Part shown: piece after piece, positions 1-8,587 of the stretch | Layout: each line of letters begins with the position of its first letter | Numbering within the stretch: position 1 is the stretch's first letter | Assembly (NCBI RefSeq): GCF_022812285.1 | Contig: NZ_CP093300.1 | Coordinates: 2,480,001 to 2,544,000, forward strand | Source of the DNA: Alkalihalobacillus sp. LMS39 | Lineage (GTDB): Bacteria > Bacillota > Bacilli > Bacillales > Bacillaceae_F | Length of the DNA stretch: 64,000 bases | Direction: 5' to 3' | The notes under the pieces: model-generated | Seen by the model: only the letters and a program-made list of their open reading frames with translations | What the model was told of the DNA's origin: nothing | Database searches by the model: none | Made by a program: the position numbers and the translations under genes

Positions 1-463
1 CCAATAAGTTTTCAACACGGTCAAACCCTTTTGGTCCCATTAAAATGACAATAACAGCAAGGACAGAATAGATACTTGCTAACACCCACAACGGAACATT
101 GGGAAACCAAAATTGAGTGAAAATAGAGAGGGCTGTCATTTGGCTTCCGATAATTAACATTTCAGACAGCCAATATACCCAACCACTACTAAAACCAGCC
201 CAACGACCGTACGCTTTTTTCGCATAAGAACGAAATGAGCCTTTTTGTGGATCAGCCACTGTTAATTTTGCGAGAGCTTCAAAAACAAAATAAGTTCCTA
301 AACCAGCGATGATAAATGCAAAAATAACAGATGGTCCAGCAATACTAATCGCGATACTTGACCCTAGAAAAAACCCTGTACCAATTGTACAGGCTACACC
401 AAGTAATGATAGTTGCCACCACTTTAGCGGCTTTTCTTTTTGTTCACCTGAATTGGTTTTCAT
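1..463 (-). CDS. Amino-acid permease (APC family), N-terminal part
   Basis: This gene runs off the left edge, so only about the first 154 residues are visible. It encodes an integral membrane amino-acid/polyamine transporter. The first membrane segment carries the glycine-rich APC signature (GVACTIGTGFFLG), followed by hydrophobic segments around residues 45-65, 90-110 and 125-145. The ATG at 463 is preceded by GGAGGG about 7 bases upstream. The family assignment is secure at this level, but the substrate cannot be told from the fragment. It is transcribed away from the thioesterase gene at 741, and the space between them holds an element A repeat. Confidence 0.85.
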   Translation of the reverse strand, partial: MKTNSGEQKEKPLKWWQLSLLGVACTIGTGFFLGSSIAISIAGPSVIFAFIIAGLGTYFVFEALAKLTVADPQKGSFRSYAKKAYGRWAGFSSGWVYWLSEMLIIGSQMTALSIFTQFWFPNVPLWVLASIYSVLAVIVILMGPKGFDRVENLL

Positions 464-525
464 AAGCACCCTCCTACGGTGGATATTGTTTGAATTTCAG
501 GAGCTGATTATGTATCACATTTTTT

Positions 526-634
526 AAAAGATAAGAAAGCATAAAAGTTTTGATCTAACAGTTAAGTTTTGAAAGCTTATTCTAGAAGTGCGAAGGGTCC
601 GCACTTCGCTTGAAACGAAGAGACACTCTCGCCT
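526..634 (+). repeat. Dispersed element A, copy 1 (forward)
   Basis: This is a roughly 110-bp intergenic repeat of a family with 11 whole or partial copies in the window. In forward orientation the order is: GATAAGAAAGCATAAAA, a TAGCAGTGAAGTTTTGAAAG segment, TCTAGAAG, the hairpin GCGAAG-(8 nt)-CTTCGC, then an A-rich stretch ending in a small GCGT/ACGC hairpin. This copy reads GTGCGAAGGGTCCGCACTTCGC at its centre and lies between two divergent genes. Confidence 0.8.
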
Positions 635-740
635 TAATCTTCACAAAAAAATGTTCGATTTCCTATCATGATATTTTATAAAAAGACGGTTTTTGCTTAT
701 AATGGTAGTATCAATATGAAGATAAGGGAGTACGAGATCT

Positions 741-1253
741 GTGAATGGAAAACGAACAAAACAATCACGAGTCGTAAAGACTCATTTAGTGTTACCAAAT
801 GACACAAACAATCATGCAAGTTTATTTGGTGGAATATTAATGCGAAATATGGATGAAGTGGCATCCATTTCGGCTAGACGACATTGTCGAACAGAAGTGG
901 TCACAGCCTCAACCGATTCGGTTGATTTCTTACATCCGATTTTGCAAACCGATTCTGTCTGCTTAGAAGCTTTTGTGTCATGGACTGGCAATACATCAAT
1001 GGAAGTGTTCGTGAAAGTGATAGCGGAAGATTTAAATACAGAAGAAAGAAAAATAGCAGCAACAGCGTTTTTAACTTTTGTTGCGATGGACAAGGACGGA
1101 AAACCAGTTCAAGTGCCGGGTATTATTCCTGAAACAGAAGAAGAGAAAAAATTATTTGAAACTGGAGCAGATAGAGCTACAGTAAGAAAAGACAGAAGAA
1201 AAAAAAGTCGGGAATTAGCGGAGTTTATGACGACAAAGAAGCCGTGGGAATAA
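741..1253 (+). CDS. Acyl-CoA thioesterase, hotdog fold (YkhA-like)
   Basis: Predicted cytoplasmic acyl-CoA thioester hydrolase of 170 residues, the usual length for the single-hotdog acyl-CoA thioesterase family. The family pattern is visible near the N terminus: NHASLFGG (about residues 28-35), then MDEVASISARRH, where the aspartate is the probable catalytic residue, and later VDFLHPI. The start is a GTG with AAGGGAG about 11 bases upstream; no ATG fits the domain boundary. It is a single-gene unit. A TATAAT box lies at 698-703. The acyl chain preference cannot be read from sequence. Confidence 0.88.
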   Translation: MNGKRTKQSRVVKTHLVLPNDTNNHASLFGGILMRNMDEVASISARRHCRTEVVTASTDSVDFLHPILQTDSVCLEAFVSWTGNTSMEVFVKVIAEDLNTEERKIAATAFLTFVAMDKDGKPVQVPGIIPETEEEKKLFETGADRATVRKDRRKKSRELAEFMTTKKPWE

Positions 1254-1285
1254 CCATTAGTTAAGGTGGAGCAAGCCCTTTTATG

Positions 1286-1366
1286 TAACGGAACATATGT
1301 CCGATAGGATTTGAAAAACTGTGTCTTTTTTACAAAATACCGGAAAATAAACGTCCGCTAAATCTT
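1286..1366. repeat. Dispersed element B, locus 1 (degenerate pair)
   Basis: Two units of the CGGAACA-N-TGTCCG inverted-repeat family lie here: ACGGAACATATGTCCG and, after a T-rich spacer, a decayed CCGGAAAATAAACGTCCG. The segment between them (GATAGGATTTGAAAAACTGTG) also recurs at 48.59 kb. It sits between the convergent thioesterase and narK genes. Confidence 0.65.
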
Positions 1367-1390
1367 CATGCAAACTATAATAGCCTAAAA

Positions 1391-1415
1391 ACGACCGGAT
1401 ATTGTATCCGGTCGT
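1391..1415 (-). terminator. Terminator of narK
   Basis: Perfect 11-bp inverted repeat ACGACCGGATA / TATCCGGTCGT with a 3-nt loop. On the minus strand it is followed by TTTTT, so it terminates narK transcription. Confidence 0.85.
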
Positions 1416-1426
1416 CGGTGTTTCTA

Positions 1427-2713
1427 TTAACATTTAACTTCAGCATTTTTTCGTTGATAATAATACCAGTTTAATACGATTGAAATAACATAAAATCCAA
1501 TAAAGTAGTAAAGGGCTGTAATTGGCGTTCCTGTTGTAGAAACAGACCAACCAAAAAGTTTTGGAATAAAGAATGAACCGTAAGCTGCAAAAGCTGCTGT
1601 AAACCCTAAAACAGGAGCGGCTTCTTTAACAGGGAATATAATTGGTATCATTTGGAATGTGGAACCAGAACCCATTCCTGCAGCAATAAATAAAATTAAA
1701 AATGAAATTAGGAAGCCTAAGAATGCTTGTTGTCCAATAAAGAAAATAACAGAGAAGGCGCCTAAGCCCATAACGATAAGAACAACGGTCGTTACTAAAG
1801 CTCCGCCAAATTTATCTGATAGCCAACCTCCAGCAGGGCGGAAAGCAGCAGCTAGAAAAGCTCCTAAAAATGCGAGAGAAACATACTCAGGAAACTGAGA
1901 TTTTAGTAATAGTGGAAATGCGGCTGCATACCCAATAAATGAACCGAAAGTTGCTACATATAAAATAGTCATAATCCATGTATGTTTTCTTTTCACAATA
2001 ACAAATTGATCTTTAACTGACTGTTTTGCTGTTGGTAAGTTATCCATGCCAAAATAAGCAACAATCGTCATAATGATAATTGGTACCACCCATACGAACG
2101 CAGCGTTTTGCAACCAAATTTGCGAACCGTCTGGTAATACTTGACCTTCGCCACCGATAAAAGCAAATGTTCCAATTGTAATCACTAATGGAGTAACAAA
2201 CTGAACAACTGATACCCCCATATTTCCTAAACCACCATTAATACCTAGGGCCGTTCCTTTTTCTTTTTTTGGATAAAAGAAGCTAATATTAGCTAAAGCT
2301 GATGAAAAGTTTCCGCCACCTAAACCACAAAGAGCGGCTAATAATAACATGATAGAGTATGGTGTATCTGGATTTTGAACCGCAAACCCAATCCCAATTG
2401 CCGGAATTGCAAGTACCCCTGTTGAAAACACGACCCAATTCCGACCTCCAAATTTCCCTACAGCAAATGTGTAAATAAAACGTAAGGATGCACCAACAAG
2501 ACCTGGCATCGCGGCTAATGTAAATAATTGTTCAGCGGTAAATTGGAAGCCAATATCGTTTAATCGTACGGCTACAACTGACCAAATTTGCCAAACGATG
2601 AATGCTAACATTAATGTAGGTACTGAGATCCATAAATTCCTTCTTGCATGACGTTTACCTTCTTTTTCCCAAAACACTTCATCTTCAGGATTCCATTCCT
2701 TTATTCGTGCCAT
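1427..2713 (-). CDS. narK: Nitrate/nitrite transporter, MFS NarK family
   Basis: A 428-residue major facilitator of the nitrate/nitrite porter type with 12 predicted membrane segments. It carries the glycine-rich NNP signature around residues 130-140 (LCGLGGGNFSSAL) and a second in the C-terminal half (AGMGSGSTFQMIP); the conserved arginine of segment 2 lies in GLVGASLRF. The ATG at 2713 has GGAGG 9 bases upstream. It is divergent from nasDE and shares an intergenic region with two Fnr palindromes. The context favours nitrite export or nitrate import during anaerobic growth. In Bacillus narK is a known Fnr target. No nitrate reductase genes are present in the window. Confidence 0.92.
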   Translation of the reverse strand: MARIKEWNPEDEVFWEKEGKRHARRNLWISVPTLMLAFIVWQIWSVVAVRLNDIGFQFTAEQLFTLAAMPGLVGASLRFIYTFAVGKFGGRNWVVFSTGVLAIPAIGIGFAVQNPDTPYSIMLLLAALCGLGGGNFSSALANISFFYPKKEKGTALGINGGLGNMGVSVVQFVTPLVITIGTFAFIGGEGQVLPDGSQIWLQNAAFVWVVPIIIMTIVAYFGMDNLPTAKQSVKDQFVIVKRKHTWIMTILYVATFGSFIGYAAAFPLLLKSQFPEYVSLAFLGAFLAAAFRPAGGWLSDKFGGALVTTVVLIVMGLGAFSVIFFIGQQAFLGFLISFLILFIAAGMGSGSTFQMIPIIFPVKEAAPVLGFTAAFAAYGSFFIPKLFGWSVSTTGTPITALYYFIGFYVISIVLNWYYYQRKNAEVKC

Positions 2714-2731
2714 TGTAATTCCTCCAGTGTT

Positions 2732-2748
2732 GTAGTTTTTAAGACTAC
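2732..2748. promoter_or_regulatory. GTAGT-N7-ACTAC inverted repeat in narK leader
   Basis: Inverted repeat GTAGT-(7 nt)-ACTAC lying about 12-28 bases downstream of the predicted narK transcription start. The same half-sites recur as a perfect palindrome at 3031-3044 on the nasD side. No known regulator is assigned. Confidence 0.4.
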
Positions 2749-2766
2749 TAAGTTGTTTACAACCTC

Positions 2767-2809
2767 ATCATACAATCATGAAAAAAAAATGAGTGTGACA
2801 ATGATCACA
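2767..2809 (-). promoter_or_regulatory. Fnr-dependent promoter of narK
   Basis: TGTGACAATGATCACA at 2794-2809 is a perfect match to the Bacillus Fnr site TGTGA-N6-TCACA. On the minus strand a TATGAT -10 box lies at 2772-2767, giving a start near 2760. The Fnr centre is then at -41.5, the standard position of a class II activated promoter, and there is no good -35 box. Confidence 0.88.
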
Positions 2810-3004
2810 ACGTAGAAAAAATCTATTTTCCAACTTCACAAAAAGGACACAAACCAGAAAAACCTTGAAATAACAGGACTTATATTTAAAAAGCTGATGT
2901 GTAAATAGAAGATTAATTCGACAGAAAAATGTAAAAGGCGCAAAACAAAGGTGAAATTACGGTTGTGTCAAAATTATGACTTTAGAACAAAAAGAAATGC
3001 GAAC

Positions 3005-3047
3005 TGTGACAAAAATCACAACGATAGTGTGTAGTCATGACTACAAT
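3005..3047 (+). promoter_or_regulatory. Fnr-dependent promoter of nasD
   Basis: TGTGACAAAAATCACA at 3005-3020 is a second perfect Fnr palindrome. A TACAAT -10 box at 3042-3047 gives a start near 3054 and again places the Fnr centre at -41.5. The nitrite reductase operon is therefore predicted to be switched on by oxygen limitation rather than by nitrogen demand alone. Confidence 0.88.
3031..3044. promoter_or_regulatory. Perfect 14-bp palindrome overlapping nasD -10 box
   Basis: GTAGTCATGACTAC is a perfect palindrome whose right end overlaps the nasD -10 element. That position suits a repressor that would block the Fnr-activated promoter. Its half-site GTAGT/ACTAC matches the looser repeat at 2732-2748. 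The binding protein is unknown. Confidence 0.5.
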
Positions 3048-3114
3048 AAATGTATAGAGACACAAATAAAGCAAAGCTCACATGTGAAATCATGAGCAAG
3101 TGGAGGGAACAACG

Positions 3115-5523
3115 ATGAAGAAAAAACTCGTCATGATCGGAAATGGAATGGCAGGAGTTCGAGTGGTAGAAGAAATTTTAAAAATCAATCCAAACCTATA
3201 TGAAATTGTTATTTTTGGGAAAGAACCACACCCTAACTATAATCGAATACAATTATCGAATGTATTGCAGGGAGAAACTGATTTTGAAGATACAATTATG
3301 AACCATTGGTTATGGTATGAGGAAAATAATATTCAATTATTTACAGGTGTCGAAGTGACCGGAATTGAACCGAATACGCAAACGATATCTACCTCTACTG
3401 GAGAAACGATTTGTTATGATGAGTTAATCATAGCTACAGGATCTGTTCCATTTATCTTACCGATTCCAGGAGCAGAAAAAAAAGGAGTCATTGGTTTCCG
3501 TGATATTGCTGATTGTGAGACGATGATGGAAACGGCCCAACAGTATAAAAGAGCAGTTGTTATTGGTGGTGGATTATTAGGTTTAGAAGCGGCAAAAGGT
3601 CTAGCTCATTTAGGAATGGACGTTCATGTTGTTCACCTAATGGAGCACTTGATGGAAAAACAATTAGATCCAGTCGCTAGTTCGATGTTAAAAGAAGAAC
3701 TTGAGGAGCAAGGACTGCAATTTCTGATGCAAAAACAAACAACAGAAATTACAGGTAATGACAGGGTGACAGGACTTACATTTAGTGATGGCACATCTCT
3801 ATCTACGGATTTAGTCGTTATGGCCGCTGGAATCGTACCAAATGTAAATGTGGCACTCGGTACACCTATAACTGTCAATCGCGGTATTGTTGTTAATGAT
3901 TTACTAGAAACGAATGTCCCACATATTTATGCGGTTGGTGAATGCTGCGAGCATCGTGAAATCGTATATGGACTTGTTGCTCCTTTATATGAGCAAGGTA
4001 AAGTATTAGCTCAACGTCTTTGTGAGATGGAAACGAATGGTTACGAGGGCTCGATATTAGGAACCCAATTAAAAGTGGCAGGTATTGACTTATTTTCAGC
4101 AGGTGAAATATACGAGGATGCCTCTACAAAAGCGATTAAAGTTCATAATGAGTGGGAAGGAATTTATAAAAAAGTACTCATCCGAGATCAACAAATTGTT
4201 GGCATTGTTTTATACGGAGATACGAAAGATAGTTCTAGATTATATCGAATGCTTCTTCAAAAAGAAGATATCTCTGATATAACATCGATTTCTTTTTTAC
4301 AAGCTCAAGGTGGCGATGAGCCTCAAGACATTGCTTCTATGCCAAATGATGAAATCGTGTGTGGCTGTAACGGTATTACAAAAGAAACAATTGTTGAAGC
4401 GATTCGTACAAAAGGAGTAACGACAGTAGCTGAAATTGGAGGTTGTACAAATGCCGGACGGTCTTGTGGACGTTGTAAACCGGTAATTGCAGATTTATTA
4501 GAATATACATTAGGTGATGAGTTTACCGGTGCAAACGAAAAAGAGACGATGTGTAGTTGTACAACATTAAGTCGTGAAGAACTTTTAGGTGAAATTAAGG
4601 AAAAAGGGTTAACGACTCTTAAAGAAGTGATGAATGTACTCGAATGGAAACATGAACAAGGATGTTCAAAATGTCGACCTGCTATTAATTATTATTTAGG
4701 AATGTTGTATCCAAATTATATTGATGATAGGAATTCACGTCTTGTGAATGAAAAAATGCACGCCAACATTCAAAAGGATGGAACGTATTCAGTTGTTCCA
4801 AGAATGTATGGTGGGGTAACAAGTGCAAAAGACTTACGTAAACTTGCTGACGTCGCCGAGAAATATGAAGTCCCTCTTGTAAAATTAACAGGTGGGCAGC
4901 GTATTGGTTTATTTGGTTTAACTAAAGATCAACTTCCTTCAGTATGGGAAGAGTTAAATATGCCTTCGGGTTACGCGTATGGCAAAACATTACGAACAGT
5001 AAAAACATGTGTTGGATCAACATTTTGCCGTTTTGGTACACAAGACTCAATGAGTTTAGGGATTGAGTTAGAAAAGAGGTTTGAACGGTTAGATACTCCA
5101 CATAAAGTTAAAATGGGCGTATCTGCTTGTCCGAGAAATTGTGCCGAGTCGGGAATAAAAGACGTTGGAGTTGTTGGAGTTGAAGGTGGTTGGGAACTTT
5201 ATATAGGTGGAAACGGTGGTACAGATTTACGTGCGGGAGACATGCTATGCAAGGTGCAGACTGAAACTGAGCTTATGTTTATTGTCAGTGCTTATCTTCA
5301 ATATTATCGTGAAACGGCACATTATTTAGAAAGAACATCCACTTGGATGGAGCGAGTAGGCTTAGACCATATTAAAGAAGTACTAAGCAATGAAGAAAAG
5401 TGCAAAGAATTAAACGAACGTTTAAATGAAACATTACAACGATATGAAGAACCTTGGGAAAAAGCAATTACACAACAAGATATTCGTGAACAATACTATA
5501 CAAAACGTGAATTTTCATATTAA
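3115..5523 (+). CDS. nasD: NADH-dependent nitrite reductase large subunit
   Basis: Cytoplasmic siroheme nitrite reductase (NasD/NirB), 802 residues, reducing nitrite to ammonium with NADH. Domains in order: FAD binding (GNGMAG near the start), NAD binding (GGGLLGLEA near 155), a first BFD-type [2Fe-2S] module with cysteines near 414-455, a second cysteine cluster near 479-520 (CSC and CSKC), the ferredoxin-like half-domain, then the siroheme/4Fe-4S motif C-X5-C (CVGSTFC, about 632) and C-X3-C (CPRNC, about 670). The ATG at 3115 is chosen over an upstream GTG because GGAGGG sits 7 bases before it. It is cotranscribed with nasE 14 bases downstream. The Fnr promoter suggests a respiratory or ammonifying role. 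Confidence 0.95.
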   Translation: MKKKLVMIGNGMAGVRVVEEILKINPNLYEIVIFGKEPHPNYNRIQLSNVLQGETDFEDTIMNHWLWYEENNIQLFTGVEVTGIEPNTQTISTSTGETICYDELIIATGSVPFILPIPGAEKKGVIGFRDIADCETMMETAQQYKRAVVIGGGLLGLEAAKGLAHLGMDVHVVHLMEHLMEKQLDPVASSMLKEELEEQGLQFLMQKQTTEITGNDRVTGLTFSDGTSLSTDLVVMAAGIVPNVNVALGTPITVNRGIVVNDLLETNVPHIYAVGECCEHREIVYGLVAPLYEQGKVLAQRLCEMETNGYEGSILGTQLKVAGIDLFSAGEIYEDASTKAIKVHNEWEGIYKKVLIRDQQIVGIVLYGDTKDSSRLYRMLLQKEDISDITSISFLQAQGGDEPQDIASMPNDEIVCGCNGITKETIVEAIRTKGVTTVAEIGGCTNAGRSCGRCKPVIADLLEYTLGDEFTGANEKETMCSCTTLSREELLGEIKEKGLTTLKEVMNVLEWKHEQGCSKCRPAINYYLGMLYPNYIDDRNSRLVNEKMHANIQKDGTYSVVPRMYGGVTSAKDLRKLADVAEKYEVPLVKLTGGQRIGLFGLTKDQLPSVWEELNMPSGYAYGKTLRTVKTCVGSTFCRFGTQDSMSLGIELEKRFERLDTPHKVKMGVSACPRNCAESGIKDVGVVGVEGGWELYIGGNGGTDLRAGDMLCKVQTETELMFIVSAYLQYYRETAHYLERTSTWMERVGLDHIKEVLSNEEKCKELNERLNETLQRYEEPWEKAITQQDIREQYYTKREFSY

Positions 5524-5537
5524 TAGGAGGGGCTTTC

Positions 5538-5855
5538 ATGATGACGAAAACGAAAATTAATATCGGGTCACTTCGTTCTTTTCCAGTCGAAATTGGTCAA
5601 TCAATAAAAATTGGTGATGAGGAGATTGCTATTTTTCGGCTAGATAATAATCGAGTATATGCTGTTGAAAACAGAAGTCCACATCCAAAAGGTGGTATCA
5701 TTTCTGAAGGTCTCGTAAGTGGAGAATTTGTATTTTGTCCGCTCTATGATTGGAAAATATCGTTAAAAACAGGTGAAGTGCAAACACCTGATGAAGGAGC
5801 AATTCGAACGTTTGAAGTCGAAATTTCAAACGAAAACGTTTATATTACTTTGTAA
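5538..5855 (+). CDS. nasE: Nitrite reductase small subunit, Rieske-like fold
   Basis: A 105-residue NasE/NirD protein, partner of NasD. It has the Rieske-like fold, but the cluster ligands are lost: the first motif reads SPH and the second CPLYDW instead of C-X-H and C-X2-H, as is normal for NirD. It therefore should not bind a [2Fe-2S] centre and probably has a structural role. AGGAGG lies 7 bases before the ATG. The gene is followed by a terminator hairpin, closing a two-gene operon. Confidence 0.92.
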   Translation: MMTKTKINIGSLRSFPVEIGQSIKIGDEEIAIFRLDNNRVYAVENRSPHPKGGIISEGLVSGEFVFCPLYDWKISLKTGEVQTPDEGAIRTFEVEISNENVYITL

Positions 5856-5865
5856 CATTCAATAA

Positions 5866-5905
5866 CAAACAGGATGTCCTTCTAAGCTAAGGACATCCAT
5901 TTGTT
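5866..5905 (+). terminator. Terminator of nasDE
   Basis: Stem GGATGTCCTT / AAGGACATCC (5872-5881 and 5889-5898) with a CTAAGCT loop, extended by ACAAA/TTTGT flanks. The T-tract is weak. Confidence 0.75.
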
Positions 5906-5940
5906 ATCACGTTTTTTCATTTTGAAGGGAGTCTTTTGTT

Positions 5941-7533
5941 ATGAGTGTTTTTTTAAGTGACCCTTTAATTCTCATTTTTATCATTTTATTTATTGGCTCC
6001 TTTATCGGACAGCTAAAGTTTAAAGGGTTAAACATTGGGGCTTCAGGTGTTTTACTTGTTGGGATGGTTTTTGGTCATTTAGGTTATCAAGTTCCTACCG
6101 TTGTTCAAAATTTAGGTTTAAGTCTTTTTATCGTTTCCGTTGGTTTACAAGCAGGTCCTAGATTTTTCCGAATGTTAAAAAGTAGTGGGCTTATCTTCGC
6201 TATCATTGGTCTTTTTATTGTGGGTGTTGCCTCTATCACAACGATAATTGTTGCTTATCTTTTTGATTTATCTGCACCATTAAGTATTGGCTTAATGACA
6301 GGAGCTTTAACGAGTACTCCTGGTTTAGCAGCGGCGATTGAAGCGACAAACGATCCGCTTGTTTCTGTCGGATATGGTATCGCGTATCCGTTTGGGGTGA
6401 TCGCGGTTGTTTTGTTTGTTCAACTTCTTCCAAGAATACTAAAAGTAGATGTAAAAGCAGATCTAAAGCGTTCAGAAATAATAATAAAACCAAAAGGTTC
6501 ACTTCAAACTATGCCTATTGAAATTGCAAATGAACTTGTCCATAAAAAAACGATTAAAGAATTGCAAACAGAAGTAAAAAGTCCAGTCGTTATTAGTCGG
6601 GTCATTCGTGGGAACCGAAATTTCTTAGGGAGAAATGATACCGTTCTTCTTAAAGGCGATCAATTAGTGGCAGTTGGTTATCCATCTGAGTTAATTCAAT
6701 TTAAAGATTATGTTGGATTTCTGGCCAAAGATGGTGTCAACATACGGGAAAATTTAAAATTGCATCGGATTGTTGTCGATTCACATGATTTAATCGGAAA
6801 AAGCCTTCGTGACATTCATTTAAGAGAAAATTATGATGTAACGGTTACACGTATGGAACGTGATGGATATGAATTTAGTCAAAGCCCAACATGGCGATTA
6901 GAACGAGGTGATGTTCTAACGATTGTCGGTAGTAAAGAAAGAATGGCAGAAGTCAGAAAACTATTTGGCGCCAAACAATTGTCAGAAACAAACGTTCATA
7001 TTTTTTCTTTAAGTTTGATTTTGTTAATTGGTATATTGATTGGAAAAATTCCGATTTATATTCCTGGTCTAGGAAGCATGACGCTTGGTGTCGCTGGAGG
7101 GCCATTGTTTATTGCGATAATTATTGGCCATTTTGGGAAAATCGGACCTATTAAAGCACGTTTTTTTCAACCTTCAAATCGGGTCATTCGTGATGTCGGA
7201 ATGGTTTTATTTTTAGCCGGTGCGGGTACAACTGCTGGCAGTGGGATAGTAGATGTCATTGCAAATCAAGGAATAGGCCTAATATTAGGAGGTGCAATCA
7301 TTACTATCGTTCCAATGTTGCTTGCATTTTTCCTTGCTCGGAAATTATTCCGTTTAAGTATCATCCATTCTTTAGGATCCATTTGTGGAGGGTTAACGAG
7401 CACTCCAGGGCTAGGAGCATGCAACCAACTTGTTGATACAGAAGATGCTGCCATTGCTTATGCTGCTGCCTATCCAATTGCGCTTATATTTGTGGCCGTT
7501 TCTTGTCAAATACTCGCATTAATTTTATCTTAA
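5941..7533 (+). CDS. AspT/YidE-type transporter with two RCK_C domains
   Basis: A 530-residue membrane protein with two hydrophobic halves (about residues 1-170 and 350-530) that each carry the AspT/YidE duplication motif (GALTSTPGLAAA near 123, GGLTSTPGLGAC near 485). Two TrkA-C/RCK_C-like modules (about 195-345) lie between them in the cytosol. This is the layout of the AspT/YidE/YbjL antiporter family. Some members exchange aspartate for alanine; most substrates are unknown. RCK_C modules often bind small ligands such as nucleotides, so gating by a ligand is plausible. It follows nasDE but sits behind that operon's terminator. Confidence 0.85.
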   Translation: MSVFLSDPLILIFIILFIGSFIGQLKFKGLNIGASGVLLVGMVFGHLGYQVPTVVQNLGLSLFIVSVGLQAGPRFFRMLKSSGLIFAIIGLFIVGVASITTIIVAYLFDLSAPLSIGLMTGALTSTPGLAAAIEATNDPLVSVGYGIAYPFGVIAVVLFVQLLPRILKVDVKADLKRSEIIIKPKGSLQTMPIEIANELVHKKTIKELQTEVKSPVVISRVIRGNRNFLGRNDTVLLKGDQLVAVGYPSELIQFKDYVGFLAKDGVNIRENLKLHRIVVDSHDLIGKSLRDIHLRENYDVTVTRMERDGYEFSQSPTWRLERGDVLTIVGSKERMAEVRKLFGAKQLSETNVHIFSLSLILLIGILIGKIPIYIPGLGSMTLGVAGGPLFIAIIIGHFGKIGPIKARFFQPSNRVIRDVGMVLFLAGAGTTAGSGIVDVIANQGIGLILGGAIITIVPMLLAFFLARKLFRLSIIHSLGSICGGLTSTPGLGACNQLVDTEDAAIAYAAAYPIALIFVAVSCQILALILS

Positions 7534-7694
7534 TAAGGTTATTGTTACATCTAATTGAAATAGAACACTCAAGTCTTGACCGTTAAACGTTATTTTCACA
7601 GGCCACCATCGTATTAAAAAATGTACATATTTTCCATCCTTACTCAATAAGATGAACTATGCATCATTTTTAATTGTAAGGATGGAGGTCAACG

Positions 7695-8369
7695 TTGAAA
7701 AAAGGAATCGTGATTTTTTTGTGTAGTGTAGCCATTATGACAGCGTGTAGTAAGCAAACGAATTCGCTAGAAGAGAAAAAAGAAGAGAAAGATCCAAGGC
7801 TTTCTTACTATACAGAGGAGCAAATCGAGTTAATTGAAGAGATTGAAGAGGCAGCATTAACAGGAGAAACAAAACTTCTCACAAAAGAAGAACGAGATTC
7901 TCTTGATAGGACAATTCTTCTTGGTGAAAGCGCAAGCTATTACAGTATTTTAGGTTATGTCGACATGACAATCCACTCTCTAGATGAAATTGATGTACCA
8001 ATAGAAAGCGAAGAAGAACAGATTTTTTTTCTATTAGACTTTGAATTAACATCTTACTTTATAAAGCAACATACATCTACATCGGACAAGTACTCGCTTG
8101 CAAATGTTTTTCACGTAGAGGTTGGCCATCACGGAGAAGAACTAAATTCTACTCTTATTGATGGCGGAAAATTAGAAGACATTCTAGGTGACCAAGAGGA
8201 GGACACGACTTTACAGTTGTTACATCTAACAGATGAAGTTGAGGTTGGGAAACCAATTACTGGCTCTTTACTTATCGCTACAGAGCATTCAGAAGAAATA
8301 AAATTTATAATTGGAAAGCAAGGTGGCTTAACAAGTAAAGTAACCATATCTCTAGAGCAAGAGTCCTAA
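7695..8369 (+). CDS. Lipoprotein of unknown function
   Basis: A 224-residue predicted lipoprotein: positively charged start, hydrophobic stretch, then a lipobox-like TAC at about residue 18. The mature part is strongly acidic and Glu-rich, with no recognised domain. The start is a TTG preceded by GGAGG at 7684-7688. The stop codon lies in the loop of its own terminator hairpin. It may be associated with the membrane permeases downstream at 8588, but the strong terminator between them argues for separate transcription. I do not recognise the family. Confidence 0.75.
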   Translation: MKKGIVIFLCSVAIMTACSKQTNSLEEKKEEKDPRLSYYTEEQIELIEEIEEAALTGETKLLTKEERDSLDRTILLGESASYYSILGYVDMTIHSLDEIDVPIESEEEQIFFLLDFELTSYFIKQHTSTSDKYSLANVFHVEVGHHGEELNSTLIDGGKLEDILGDQEEDTTLQLLHLTDEVEVGKPITGSLLIATEHSEEIKFIIGKQGGLTSKVTISLEQES

Positions 8370-8386
8370 TGATAGGACTCTTTTTT
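8360..8386 (+). terminator. Terminator of the lipoprotein gene
   Basis: AGAGTCC / GGACTCT stem with an 8-nt loop that contains the TAA stop codon, followed by six T. An element A copy begins directly at the T-tract. Confidence 0.9.
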
Positions 8387-8494
8387 GAAAGATAAGATAA
8401 AAATTTGGTATAGCAGTGAAGCTTTGAAAGCTATTTCAAGAAGAGCGAAGGCTCCGCACTTCGCTTGAAAGAAAAGACGCTACGCGTTTTTCTT
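8386..8494 (+). repeat. Dispersed element A, copy 2 (forward, full length)
   Basis: Full-length copy of the 110-bp repeat. It starts at the T-tract of the preceding terminator (GAAAGATAAGATAAAAA), contains GCGAAGGCTCCGCACTTCGC and ends with GACGCTACGCGTTTTTCTTA. Confidence 0.85.
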
Positions 8495-8587
8495 ATATTT
8501 CATATTCTCTCATAATTAAAGATCTATCTTCAAAAACTGTTAATCTATGGTAGAATAGACGAAAGAATTAGAAAAAGAGGGATAATT

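Noticed and set aside
526-634. Element A copies as CRISPR repeats or attachment sites
   Set aside because: Copies are kilobases apart, lie in both orientations and have no regular spacers or neighbouring integrase.
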